From Nitrospirota bacterium (GTDB lineage: Bacteria > Nitrospirota > Thermodesulfovibrionia > Thermodesulfovibrionales > UBA6898): 51,134 bases of DNA. The stretch covers positions 1 through 51,134 of the forward strand of contig JACRHC010000074.1 of NCBI GenBank assembly GCA_016217675.1. The letters are read 5' to 3'. The position numbers and the translations under genes were made by a program. The notes beneath the pieces were generated by a model that searched no databases, was not told where the DNA came from, and worked only from the letters and a program-made list of their open reading frames with translations. This document shows positions 1 through 7,814 of the stretch, in pieces (the stretch's first letter is position 1; the number at the start of each line of letters is the position of its first letter).

Positions 1-117
1 AACAGTGGTCTTTTACTACCAGAGTACTCTACGAAGCAGCTCGACCCCAATCGAGTTGCTTGCCGCTCTCTTGCGTCCCGACCCTTACTGGCCCTGTGAC
101 ACCGCCGCCATATTTAG

Positions 118-2070
118 CCCTTTTCAAACGGCACTAACACTTATCGAAAGCTCAAACGTTTAGTCTATTACGATAAGACTGACCTTAAGCTCCGTCAACG
201 TCTTGCAGAGTTCGAGTGTGCTCCTGACTTCAAGGCTAAGCTTGGCGAAGTAAAAGAAGTCATCAACAGCAGCGATGATTCTCTTCGAGAACCATTATTC
301 AAGAGTTGGCTGAAGCAGATTAGTTTCAGAATTGTTCCCAAGGGATTTGAAAAAACTGGCTTCTTCAAGAACGATAATGAAAAATCTGATGGCAAGTTCA
401 TCAGTAATGTAACGTCAGCAAAGGTCTTTCAGGTTGAAAGGGTAAACTACTTTTTCGATGGTCCAATTCAGCTTCAGCTGATTGCTGTTTTATGGATTAT
501 GCTTGAGGGTAGATTTCTCGATAGCCAACTTGGAGATGAGTGTTATGGTGCCCGCATCGAGGATGGACTTAGCAATTCTAACGACGACTCTGCGGGTCTC
601 TACCGTAAATATCATGAGCTTTATGCCCGTTGGCGGGACTCGGGGCTTAAAAAAGCGAAACAACTCCTCACAGATGAACAAACAAGCGTTTGTATTCTTG
701 GTCTGGACGTCCAAGAGTATTACTATCGGATACGACTGAATATTCACTCAATCGCCAAATCTATTTATAAAACGAGACCCGAAGAAAAGAACCAGTTGGA
801 ATCGGCTCCGAGCAACTTACTCAGATGCCTTGAGGCGATTTGCGTGGCGTACCGAAAGCAAATAGACCCTTTTCTCCACCTCACACACGAAAGCGTTCCA
901 GCTCTCGATACGGGAATCCCTATCGGTCTATGTTCGTCGCCGTTACTTGCTAACTGGTATCTGTTGGATTTTGATAAGGCGGTGAAGAAGTTGTTACGAC
1001 CAGCGTATTATGGCCGCTATGTAGACGATATTTTATTGGTAGTGCCTGCGCCTGAAGACCTTTCTGACGAGGAGTCTCCAGTTGCTACCTTTATAGATCG
1101 CGTTCTTGTAAAGGCTGGCCTCCTGAATGGTCTCAAGGATAACCGTTATGAGATTAGAACGCCCGGTGGGTTATACCTTCAGCAGGGTAAATGCATACTT
1201 CAGTATTTTGACGCCAAGCACTCAATTGCCGGCCTTGAGAAGTTTCAAGATAAGCTGGAGAAAACTGGCAGCGATTTCTTGTTGATGCCCGTAGATGAGG
1301 CGGACAGCTCTCTTGAGGATGTCGCCTATGAACTCTTATACGAGGGGTCAATCAACAAGTTCCGCAGCGTTAAGGGTATGGCAGAGAATCGCTATGAACT
1401 CGCCAAACATTTGGCAAGACAAACAATACTCCATTTATTAACAGACGATCCTCCCGATACCGAAATCAGCTCTGGTCTGAGAAAATTCTTCAAAGGGAAG
1501 AATGCCGTTGAGTTTCATGATTTATGGGAGCGGGTCTTTACCTTCTTTCTAATTGCTGGCGATACAAAGGCTGCAAACATCTTCGCTAAACACTTACGGT
1601 CTGAAATCAAGCGAGTTCAATATGCGGAGCAGTCGCCTATTACGGAGCACTTGATAAGTAATCTCGAAGAACACCTTTCGCTCTGTATCGCCATATCTGG
1701 AGCGCTGGGCGATCCAGTGTTGCAACTATACGAAGATGATCTGTCGGTGAAAGAAGCGTTTCGACGTGCAAATCTCATCAGGCATCATTTTGTAAGAGTG
1801 CCGCTGCTTAATTACACCACATACTCAGGTCCGCTTAACAATCGAGTGATTGAAGAAAGTATCGTTATTGATCCTCTTATGATGGAGTTATCGCCACGCT
1901 ACGTTAATTTCGATGAATGTCTGCTTTTGGCCAGCAGTGGTGATGTCAAATTGAAAGGGCAATCATCATTTCAGATGGCATGTGATATCTACGAGGCCAT
2001 CAATAGGCGGGTAGTAGAAGACATAGAGTGGAATTCTATTTTGGCAAAAGGAGACGAAGCCGATGCCTAA
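118..2070 (+). CDS. Reverse transcriptase of the UG/DRT class, 5' end disrupted
   Basis: This is a defence-type reverse transcriptase. Numbering from position 118, the catalytic Asp of motif A lies in LGLDVQEYYY (about residue 197), motif B is GIPIGLCSSPLLANW and the catalytic motif C is YVDD (about 301-304). About 345 residues follow the YVDD as a helical C-terminal extension. The first ATG in frame is at 499, but RT-like sequence (FISNV, VNYFFDGPIQ, CYGARI) starts well before it. The frame is open from 118 with no ATG, GTG or TTG before 499, and is closed upstream by TGA (97-99) and TAG (115-117). The real start must therefore enter from another frame, by frameshift, mutation or assembly error. 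The gene overlaps the nitrilase gene by 8 bp. Known DRT class 1 systems join an RT to a nitrilase domain, so I infer an anti-phage role. Confidence 0.85.
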   Translation, partial: PFSNGTNTYRKLKRLVYYDKTDLKLRQRLAEFECAPDFKAKLGEVKEVINSSDDSLREPLFKSWLKQISFRIVPKGFEKTGFFKNDNEKSDGKFISNVTSAKVFQVERVNYFFDGPIQLQLIAVLWIMLEGRFLDSQLGDECYGARIEDGLSNSNDDSAGLYRKYHELYARWRDSGLKKAKQLLTDEQTSVCILGLDVQEYYYRIRLNIHSIAKSIYKTRPEEKNQLESAPSNLLRCLEAICVAYRKQIDPFLHLTHESVPALDTGIPIGLCSSPLLANWYLLDFDKAVKKLLRPAYYGRYVDDILLVVPAPEDLSDEESPVATFIDRVLVKAGLLNGLKDNRYEIRTPGGLYLQQGKCILQYFDAKHSIAGLEKFQDKLEKTGSDFLLMPVDEADSSLEDVAYELLYEGSINKFRSVKGMAENRYELAKHLARQTILHLLTDDPPDTEISSGLRKFFKGKNAVEFHDLWERVFTFFLIAGDTKAANIFAKHLRSEIKRVQYAEQSPITEHLISNLEEHLSLCIAISGALGDPVLQLYEDDLSVKEAFRRANLIRHHFVRVPLLNYTTYSGPLNNRVIEESIVIDPLMMELSPRYVNFDECLLLASSGDVKLKGQSSFQMACDIYEAINRRVVEDIEWNSILAKGDEADA

Positions 2071-2989
2071 ATATGACGAAATTAGGGTAGGTCTTGAAAC
2101 TCCAGACCTTCATCAGACCATGCAAATTGCACTTGCCAACGTGCCAGTTTCACATGAACAGGTAGAAGCAAGCTACCTCGGAAGACCGATTCTAACTCGC
2201 CAGCGGCTGAAGCCAATGGCGAAGCTTCTTAACGAGATCTCAAGCTATCGCACACACAGTAACTCAAGAATTAATCTCCTGATCTTTCCAGAGGTAAGCA
2301 TTCCCTATGCATGGGAGGCGATGATCACGGCTTGGGCGCGCAAGCACAACATAGGCGTGATTTGCGGTCTCGAACACCGAGTGAACAGGCGTAATATAGC
2401 ATTCAACGAAGTTCTGGCTGCATTACCATATAGAGCAAAGAACGGTCACATAGCTTGTGCACCTGTCCGGCGACTGAAGCGCTGTTATTCACCGGACGAG
2501 ACTTTTGTATTGGAAAACGAAAACTTGAAAATACCACCACAAAATAGAGATGCATATCAGTTATTCCGATGGCGCGGTGCAAGCTTCGCTATTTACAATT
2601 GCTATGAGTTGGCAAGGATTGAGGACAGGGGTCTTTTTAAGGGTAAGGTAGATTTTATTGTCAGTACAGAGTTCAATAAAGATATAAATTACTTTTCTAA
2701 CATTGTGGAGTCAGCTGCGAGAGATCTTCACTGTTACGTCATTCAGGTAAATGACTCTCATTTTGGAGACTCACGCGTTGTAAGCCCATCAAAGACAGAG
2801 AATATGAATCCGCTCCGCATAAAAGGCGGTGAAAACCTCACCTTCCTGACCATGAGTATGAACCTGAAGGCACTTCGGGACCATCAGCGAAAGGGATATG
2901 GGCTCCAGAAGGATTCCAAAGTCTTCAAGCCGACACCCCCTGGATTCAAGGTTGAGGATGTAAAAGAGAGAATTCGACTTGGCAAATGA
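2063..2989 (+). CDS. Nitrilase/C-N hydrolase-like protein, partner of the RT
   Basis: The 308-residue protein has the nitrilase-superfamily triad in order: Glu77 in LIFPEVS, Lys139 in RRLKRCYSPDE and Cys180 in YNCYELAR. These enzymes hydrolyse or condense C-N bonds, but the substrate here is unknown. The gene starts inside the last codons of the reverse transcriptase gene (8 bp overlap), so the two are very likely co-translated. In DRT class 1 defence systems a nitrilase domain is fused to or encoded with the RT; here it is a separate polypeptide. The usual downstream strand-pairing elements look divergent, and the C-terminal 60 residues are basic and not recognised. Confidence 0.85.
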   Translation: MPKYDEIRVGLETPDLHQTMQIALANVPVSHEQVEASYLGRPILTRQRLKPMAKLLNEISSYRTHSNSRINLLIFPEVSIPYAWEAMITAWARKHNIGVICGLEHRVNRRNIAFNEVLAALPYRAKNGHIACAPVRRLKRCYSPDETFVLENENLKIPPQNRDAYQLFRWRGASFAIYNCYELARIEDRGLFKGKVDFIVSTEFNKDINYFSNIVESAARDLHCYVIQVNDSHFGDSRVVSPSKTENMNPLRIKGGENLTFLTMSMNLKALRDHQRKGYGLQKDSKVFKPTPPGFKVEDVKERIRLGK

Positions 2990-3041
2990 CATAAAGCAAT
3001 GAATACATTTCAGCGACATAAAAGAAATCATTAGGTGCGTC

Positions 3042-5114
3042 ATGCAATTCCGCATCGCCGATACATTTACCGACAGCCTTGCCAAACTGACCGGTGAGGA
3101 ACAGAAGGCTGTTAAGACTACGGCCTTCGACCTTCAACTGAACCCTGCCAATCCAGGCATGCAGTTCCATAAGCTCGACAAGGCAAAAGACAAAAACTTC
3201 TGGTCAATTCGGGTTAGCAGCGACATCCGGATGATTGTCCACAAGACCAGCGATAGTCTTCTTCTTTGTTACGTGGATCACCATGATCCTGCTTACCGCT
3301 GGGCCGAAAAACGCAAACTCGAAATCCATCCCAAGACCGGAGCGGCTCAATTGGTGGAGATTCGGGAGACGGTGCAGGAGATCATCATTCCCAAATACGT
3401 CGAGGCTGTTCAACCGGCTCAACCCAAGCTGCCTTTATTTGCACATATCACTGAAGATGCATTGCTCAGCTATGGTGTGCCAGTAGCGTGGATTAAAGAT
3501 GTACAAAAGGCTGACGAGGATTCCCTGTTGGCTCTGACTGATCATCTGCCCGGTGAGGCTGCCGAAGCGCTGCTTGATCTGGCAACCGGCGTTACACCGC
3601 AAGTATTGCAGCCTGTGGCAGCCGATATCGGACCATTCGATCATCCTGACGCGCAACGCAGGTTCCGGGTGCTAAGCAACGTGGAAGAATTAGAACGCGC
3701 CCTCGATTATCCTTGGGAGAAGTGGGCTGTCTTTCTCCATCCTTCACAGAGGCAGCTTGTCGAACGAGATTACAGCGGCCCGGCAAGGGTCTCGGGATCA
3801 GCAGGAACAGGCAAGACTATCGTTGCCCTGCATAGGGCTGTATACCTGACTCGGTCTAATCCCGATGCACGGGTGCTGCTTACAACATTTTCAGATACCC
3901 TGGCGAGTGCATTGAGAACAAAGCTAAAACGATTGATCGGTAATGAACCTCGTCTTGGCGACAGGTTGGAAGTGCATGCCATGAACGCAATAGGCCGGCG
4001 GCTCTATGAATTGAATTTCGGTCGGCCTCAGGTGGCATCCCGTGAGGTTATAAGTCAGCTTCTGGCAGAAGTGGCTGCTACTGTCGAGGGGCAGAAATTC
4101 AGTATGCGCTTTCTGAGAACTGAGTGGGAGCAGGTGGTGGATGCGTGGCAGCTTGAAAGCTGGGAGGCGTATCGTGATGTAATTCGATTGGGGCGAAAAA
4201 CTCGTCTGCCGGAACAGAAACGTCAGATACTCTGGTCAATCTTCGATCAAGTTCGCTCTATGTTGAAGAGCCGTAAACTTGTAACGCATGCCGATATGTT
4301 CAGCAGATTGGCGACACGCATTGCAGGCAGTAAAAATGCACCGTTCGACTTTATTGTTGTGGACGAGGCCCAGGATATCAATGTGCCCCAATTGCGATGT
4401 CTCGCTGCACTGGGTGCGGGAAGCCCCAATGGTCTCTTCTTTGCCGGCGACTTGGGACAAAGGATTTTCCAGCAGCCCTTTTCATGGAAATCACTCGGTG
4501 TAGATATCCGGGGTCGATCGCTAACCCTGCGAATTAATTATCGGACATCTCATCAGATCAGGATGCAAGCGGATCGCCTGTTGGATCCTGAATTGGCAGA
4601 TGTTGACGGCAACACAGAAGAACGGCGAGGCACTATCTCAGTGTTTAACGGACCTGACCCAGTCATTATGGCACTGGACACTCATGATGAGGAGATTGCC
4701 TCTGTCGGGCAATGGCTTGCCGATCGAATAGCGGAAGGCATCAAGCCCCACGAAATCGGTGTCTTTGTGCGATCTGAGGCAGAACTTGACCGGGCCAGCG
4801 CAGCCGTTAAAAAAGCCGGCATTGCCTTTAAAGTGCTTGACGAGAATGTTGAAACAACAATCGGCCACGTATCGATCAGCACCATGCACCTTGCAAAGGG
4901 CCTGGAGTTTCGCGCCGTTGGCGTTATGGCCTGTGATGACGAGATCATCCCGTTACAGGAACGCATTGAAACAGTCGGTGACGATGCGGACCTTCAGGAA
5001 GTCTATGACACCGAGCGCCACCTGCTGTATGTTGCCTGCACCCGTGCGCGAGATCATCTGCTTGTGACGAGTGGAGATGAACCATCAGAATTTTTGGATG
5101 ATCTGAAAAAGTAA
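3042..5114 (+). CDS. RelE-like domain fused to a UvrD/Rep-type SF1 helicase
   Basis: This 690-residue protein has two parts. Residues 1 to about 95 resemble a RelE/ParE-type toxin fold (MQFRIADTF start, HKLDKAKDKNFWSIRV, YVDHHDPAYRWAEKR). Residues about 225-690 are a superfamily 1 helicase: HPSQRQLV Q-motif, Walker A GSAGTGKT (252-259), Walker B VVDEAQD (about 439-445), GDLGQRIF, NYRTS, STMHLAKGLEF and the arginine-finger motif YVACTRARDHL. The same architecture occurs in many genomes, often in defence or mobile islands. It probably translocates 3'-5' on DNA. Whether the RelE-like part still cleaves RNA cannot be told from sequence. The gap from the nitrilase stop is 52 bp, so co-transcription with the RT pair is possible. 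The start ATG has a weak AGGTG site. Confidence 0.85.
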   Translation: MQFRIADTFTDSLAKLTGEEQKAVKTTAFDLQLNPANPGMQFHKLDKAKDKNFWSIRVSSDIRMIVHKTSDSLLLCYVDHHDPAYRWAEKRKLEIHPKTGAAQLVEIRETVQEIIIPKYVEAVQPAQPKLPLFAHITEDALLSYGVPVAWIKDVQKADEDSLLALTDHLPGEAAEALLDLATGVTPQVLQPVAADIGPFDHPDAQRRFRVLSNVEELERALDYPWEKWAVFLHPSQRQLVERDYSGPARVSGSAGTGKTIVALHRAVYLTRSNPDARVLLTTFSDTLASALRTKLKRLIGNEPRLGDRLEVHAMNAIGRRLYELNFGRPQVASREVISQLLAEVAATVEGQKFSMRFLRTEWEQVVDAWQLESWEAYRDVIRLGRKTRLPEQKRQILWSIFDQVRSMLKSRKLVTHADMFSRLATRIAGSKNAPFDFIVVDEAQDINVPQLRCLAALGAGSPNGLFFAGDLGQRIFQQPFSWKSLGVDIRGRSLTLRINYRTSHQIRMQADRLLDPELADVDGNTEERRGTISVFNGPDPVIMALDTHDEEIASVGQWLADRIAEGIKPHEIGVFVRSEAELDRASAAVKKAGIAFKVLDENVETTIGHVSISTMHLAKGLEFRAVGVMACDDEIIPLQERIETVGDDADLQEVYDTERHLLYVACTRARDHLLVTSGDEPSEFLDDLKK

Positions 5115-5268
5115 TCAAAAGAAGCGCTGTATCAACAAAGAAGTGATTCTTTGTGCCGTTATAAGTTAGAGTTGAGATCCCTTTCATCTATGTTCCACTA
5201 TTTGTCTCAATTATCCACCAATATCATTCTAACTCCGCAATATATATAGTCTTTTGCTCCAGTGATAA

Positions 5269-5293
5269 TTGACCAATGACGACTATTGGTCAA
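5269..5293. promoter_or_regulatory. Candidate operator upstream of the XRE gene
   Basis: A perfect 9-bp inverted repeat, TTGACCAAT (5269-5277) and ATTGGTCAA (5285-5293), has a 7-bp spacer and lies about 75 bp before the start of the XRE regulator at 5369. XRE proteins bind such dyads as dimers, so autoregulation is a reasonable inference. I could not settle on a clear -10 box. Confidence 0.5.
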
Positions 5294-5368
5294 TGACACT
5301 CATTCAAATTTCATATACCGTAGGAAACACGATCACAAAAAAATATTTTCAAAAAGGAGTGAATCACT

Positions 5369-5746
5369 ATGTTGAAATGTCGAATTGCACGCACAGCTCG
5401 CGGAGCAACTCTATATGACATGCAGCGCGAAACAGGCATATCCACGTCGCGTATGAGCCTTATCGAAACGGAACAAGTAATTCCGAAGGAAGATGAAAAG
5501 ACCGCTATTGCTGGATTCTTCCACGACATCGCCATCGAGTGGCTCTTTACGCACCTCGACACAGCAACACCGGGAGTTAAAAGTTATAAATCCATATTCA
5601 CCCCGCGCAAGCTCGCCCCTGCTATTCAGGCGAAGCTTGACGAAGAAATCGTAGCCCTTAAAAAAGAGCTGGCTGAATATAAAGCCAGAGAACCTGAGCG
5701 TATCAAGGCAACAGCCGAGAGAATAGCAAGGCATTTCACCAGGTAA
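5369..5746 (+). CDS. XRE-family helix-turn-helix regulator
   Basis: A 125-residue protein with an N-terminal helix-turn-helix (residues about 5-55: ARTARGATLYDMQRETGIS, then TSRMSLIETEQ), typical of XRE/Cro regulators. The C-terminal third is charged and helical (EEIVALKKELAEYKAREPER), probably a short coiled coil for dimerisation. The ATG follows a good AAAAAGGAG site 8-9 bp upstream. It opens the run of small accessory genes of the element, and the palindrome at 5269-5293 in front of it is a likely self-binding site. It is probably a regulator of this gene block; the ligand or trigger is unknown. Confidence 0.8.
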   Translation: MLKCRIARTARGATLYDMQRETGISTSRMSLIETEQVIPKEDEKTAIAGFFHDIAIEWLFTHLDTATPGVKSYKSIFTPRKLAPAIQAKLDEEIVALKKELAEYKAREPERIKATAERIARHFTR

Positions 5747-5765
5747 CTCGTGACCATGATCTGAA

Positions 5766-5800
5766 GGCTACCTAATGGATTTTCAATTCGTAAGGTAGCC
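5766..5800 (+). other. Intergenic hairpin after the XRE gene
   Basis: A perfect 8-bp inverted repeat, GGCTACCT (5766-5773) and AGGTAGCC (5793-5800), with a 19-nt loop lies 20 bp after the XRE stop codon. No T-run follows, so it is not a standard intrinsic terminator. It directly precedes the first of the two related GC-rich hairpins. Confidence 0.5.
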
Positions 5801-5804
5801 GAAG

Positions 5805-5844
5805 CCCGGCGGTGCCTTGGTCGGGAAGCAGAACCACCGCCGGG
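5805..5844 (+). repeat. GC-rich hairpin, copy 1 of a repeated pair
   Basis: Perfect 10-bp stem, CCCGGCGGTG (5805-5814) pairing with CACCGCCGGG (5835-5844), around a 20-nt loop containing TTGGTC. It lies just before the ribosome-binding site of the small gene at 5872. A related hairpin is at 6144-6181; the copies share stem core, a GGTC in the loop and an AGCATAA tail after the stem. It could be a protein-binding or RNA-processing site. Confidence 0.6.
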
Positions 5845-5871
5845 AGCATAAATGCACGAAAGGAGATACGA

Positions 5872-6126
5872 ATGATTACGAAAGGACTTGGAACGCTTCA
5901 AATCTTGTTGCACGGCCTCGGAGCCAAGGCCCGGAAGCTTGTAACGTCAGGCTCGGTCATATTTCCTTTTGTTCGAACGATGATAAAAGGTTGGCTTGAT
6001 ACGGATAAGGGCGCAGCGGTATCGGTATTAGGGGTTTCTGCTCAGGCAGAGGCTGGAGATATTCAAGTGAAGGCCATCAAGAATTTGACGACTGACGAGC
6101 TACTTCTGATTTTACTGGCAATTTAA
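5872..6126 (+). CDS. Small unrecognised protein (84 aa)
   Basis: I do not recognise this protein. The start at 5872 follows an excellent AAAGGAG site 7 bp upstream; a longer reading from 5812 would begin inside the upstream hairpin. The N-terminal half (MITKGLGTLQILLHGLGAKA) is hydrophobic and amphipathic with several Gly and Lys, and the C-terminus (LTTDELLLILLAI) is strongly aliphatic. It could associate with membrane or be a small structural protein of the element. It lies between the two GC-rich hairpins. Confidence 0.55.
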   Translation: MITKGLGTLQILLHGLGAKARKLVTSGSVIFPFVRTMIKGWLDTDKGAAVSVLGVSAQAEAGDIQVKAIKNLTTDELLLILLAI

Positions 6127-6143
6127 CCGCAATAAAATCGTCG

Positions 6144-6181
6144 CCCGGCGGAACCTCTGGTCAAGGGTGAATGCCGCCGGG
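6144..6181 (+). repeat. GC-rich hairpin, copy 2 of a repeated pair
   Basis: Perfect 8-bp stem, CCCGGCGG (6144-6151) pairing with CCGCCGGG (6174-6181), around a loop containing CTGGTC. It occupies the gap between two small accessory genes, as copy 1 does, and is followed by TTAAGCATAA. Its recurrence ahead of a ribosome-binding site suggests a post-transcriptional or operator role in this operon. Confidence 0.55.
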
Positions 6182-6228
6182 GTTAAGCATAACACTGATA
6201 AACGATAAAAGATTAAGGAGGTGACAAA

Positions 6229-6474
6229 TTGAAGCATTACATTACGCCCAATATTCCTAAAGCTGCCTTTATTAAGCATCGCACTCGTAGAATCCCAAAG
6301 ATCAAAATCGAAAATGGACGCGGCCTCATGGAATTTCCAACAACAGAAGATGTTGTTGCCGCTATCGAATCCCTACGGGACCCAACCACAACTGTCATAT
6401 TTGCCGACTACCAGGAGTGCGTCGCCAGCATCAAAGATCAACTGTTTAACACAAAAATCAACAAAGGAGATTAA
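6229..6474 (+). CDS. Small unrecognised protein (81 aa), TTG start
   Basis: I do not recognise this protein. It starts with TTG at 6229 behind a near-perfect Shine-Dalgarno (AAGGAGGTGA). The N-terminus is basic (HRTRRIPKIKIENGR) and the C-terminal part is acidic to neutral with VVAAIESLRD and CVASIKDQLF, suggesting a compact alpha/beta fold. It ends 5 bp before the next gene, so translation is probably coupled. Nothing links it to a known family. Confidence 0.6.
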   Translation: MKHYITPNIPKAAFIKHRTRRIPKIKIENGRGLMEFPTTEDVVAAIESLRDPTTTVIFADYQECVASIKDQLFNTKINKGD

Positions 6475-6479
6475 CGATA

Positions 6480-7196
6480 ATGAAAGAAGAAAATGAAACA
6501 GTAGTCGCAGAGAATCCAGACGATAGGATATACGCCACTCGCAAGACACCGCAAACACTCCGTAAGCACATAACAGCAGTAGATCGTTTCAAAAAGAATG
6601 TCGAAAGCTCATTGGCATCTTGGGAATACGGAGATATCTTCCGTACCGCGGATAGCATCAAAGGCGATCTTTTTTACAAAATTGCCAGCCCAGTAGGTGC
6701 CGCATATTACTGGAAGATTAACAACGAACTTGCTAATTGCATCCATGGCGATGTCACCGGATTTGCGCATCGGCAAATGGCTTTCCACGACATGCAGCAA
6801 ATTGTAATGACAGCTTCGATGGACAAGCCAAAAAATCCCGACTTCGGAATAATAGAGATATCACCTCTCTCTGCGGAAGCAAGATTCCCAAACGAGATTA
6901 AGGCCCTACGCTCAAAGCCACTTTGCCCAAGCAATATCCCTGAGGCGCTAATAAACCTTTACGGAAAACTGCTCCACCTTGAACAGCAATGGCGATCCGA
7001 TCTTTTTCTTTATGAGCTCCCTGCGGCATATATCGGTGCAGGTAAGATAGCGGTTAAGCACTTCATCGAGACCTTGGGGCGCATAATTGCCGCCTTCAGG
7101 AACCCCAAAACAACCCCCGAGGAACTTGAGGCCGAATTTACCAAGCTGGAAGCGGCACGCTCAGTAATCAGCGCAATCGCGAAGGAGGAATTCTAA
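6480..7196 (+). CDS. Unrecognised element protein (238 aa)
   Basis: I do not recognise this protein. It is soluble by composition, with no signal peptide or membrane segment. It begins with a charged N-terminus (MKEENETVVAENPDD), has a central region with AYYWKINNELANCIHGDV and ends in a helical segment (EELEAEFTKLEAARSVISAI). The start lies 5 bp after the preceding stop codon and follows AAAGGAG, and its own stop is 2 bp before the next ATG, so it is part of a tight operon. A role in replication control or particle biology of the element is possible but not shown. Confidence 0.6.
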   Translation: MKEENETVVAENPDDRIYATRKTPQTLRKHITAVDRFKKNVESSLASWEYGDIFRTADSIKGDLFYKIASPVGAAYYWKINNELANCIHGDVTGFAHRQMAFHDMQQIVMTASMDKPKNPDFGIIEISPLSAEARFPNEIKALRSKPLCPSNIPEALINLYGKLLHLEQQWRSDLFLYELPAAYIGAGKIAVKHFIETLGRIIAAFRNPKTTPEELEAEFTKLEAARSVISAIAKEEF

Positions 7197-7198
7197 TC

Positions 7199-7618
7199 AT
7201 GACTACCGGAAAGATATTTCATTACCTCTTCACAGAAATGCCTTTACACCATAACGCAATCTTTCTTGGAATGTCGATAGACAGCTCATTTGCAGTCGAC
7301 CTTGGCTACAACGTCCAGAATCTCATTGCTGCAGACACGGCTGAGACTCAAGAGACCGCTGTTCACGAACTCTTCGGGACGGTCAATCCTCTTTGCAATT
7401 TTGCTGCCGAAAGTGATATTGATCTCAGTGATCCGGAGAGGCTCGAAATTTACACTGCGATCAAGAGCAAGTTTTTCTCGCGTTTGCTGCTTGAGGTCCC
7501 GGGAATGTCATCGTCGGCATTGTCCAGGTTCACCGATGACCATGTCGCCCTGATAAGGGACTTTAACGAACTTGGAACCCGCGAGCTGATCCATCGTCAG
7601 AGAGCACTGGCGAGATAA
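7199..7618 (+). CDS. Unrecognised element protein (139 aa)
   Basis: I do not recognise this protein. It starts 2 bp after the previous gene, whose last codons contain its GAAGGAGG ribosome-binding site, so translation is probably coupled. It is mainly helical and acidic in the middle (AADTAETQETAVHELF, IDLSDPERLEIYTAI) and ends with a basic tail. It is the last gene before the structured non-coding segment at 7625-7774. Confidence 0.6.
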   Translation: MTTGKIFHYLFTEMPLHHNAIFLGMSIDSSFAVDLGYNVQNLIAADTAETQETAVHELFGTVNPLCNFAAESDIDLSDPERLEIYTAIKSKFFSRLLLEVPGMSSSALSRFTDDHVALIRDFNELGTRELIHRQRALAR

Positions 7619-7624
7619 ACGATA

Positions 7625-7774
7625 GCGCGGCGCTCTGCCTTTCACCTCTTCCTTCACATACTCGCCAAGCATGTGCCGTATGAGGTTTACCGGAAGGCAC
7701 AGGGGAGAATGGCGAGCTCTCCCCGGAAAGGGGTGCTACAAGCCTTCCCGGTCCCCTTGGGCAGAGCGTCGCGC
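7625..7774 (+). ncRNA. Candidate structured RNA with two-hairpin kissing loop
   Basis: The 196-bp gap between 7618 and the primase start holds no gene but folds strongly. A closing helix pairs 7625-7639 with 7760-7774 (15 pairs, one of them G-U at 7630/7769). Inside, arm A has helices 7644-7648/7682-7686 and 7655-7659/7671-7675 with an 11-nt loop containing CTCGCC (7661-7666). Arm B has helices 7689-7698/7742-7752 (one bulge) and 7702-7707/7719-7724 with an 11-nt loop containing GGCGAG (7711-7716). The two loops are perfectly complementary over 6 bp. The G-U pair and bulge fit RNA rather than a plain DNA palindrome. Function is unknown: it could be a regulatory leader of the primase, an immunity RNA, or an origin structure. 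Confidence 0.6.
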
Positions 7775-7814
7775 GAATTTTGAAGATAAGAATGAGATAA
7801 AGGAATAGTTGACA

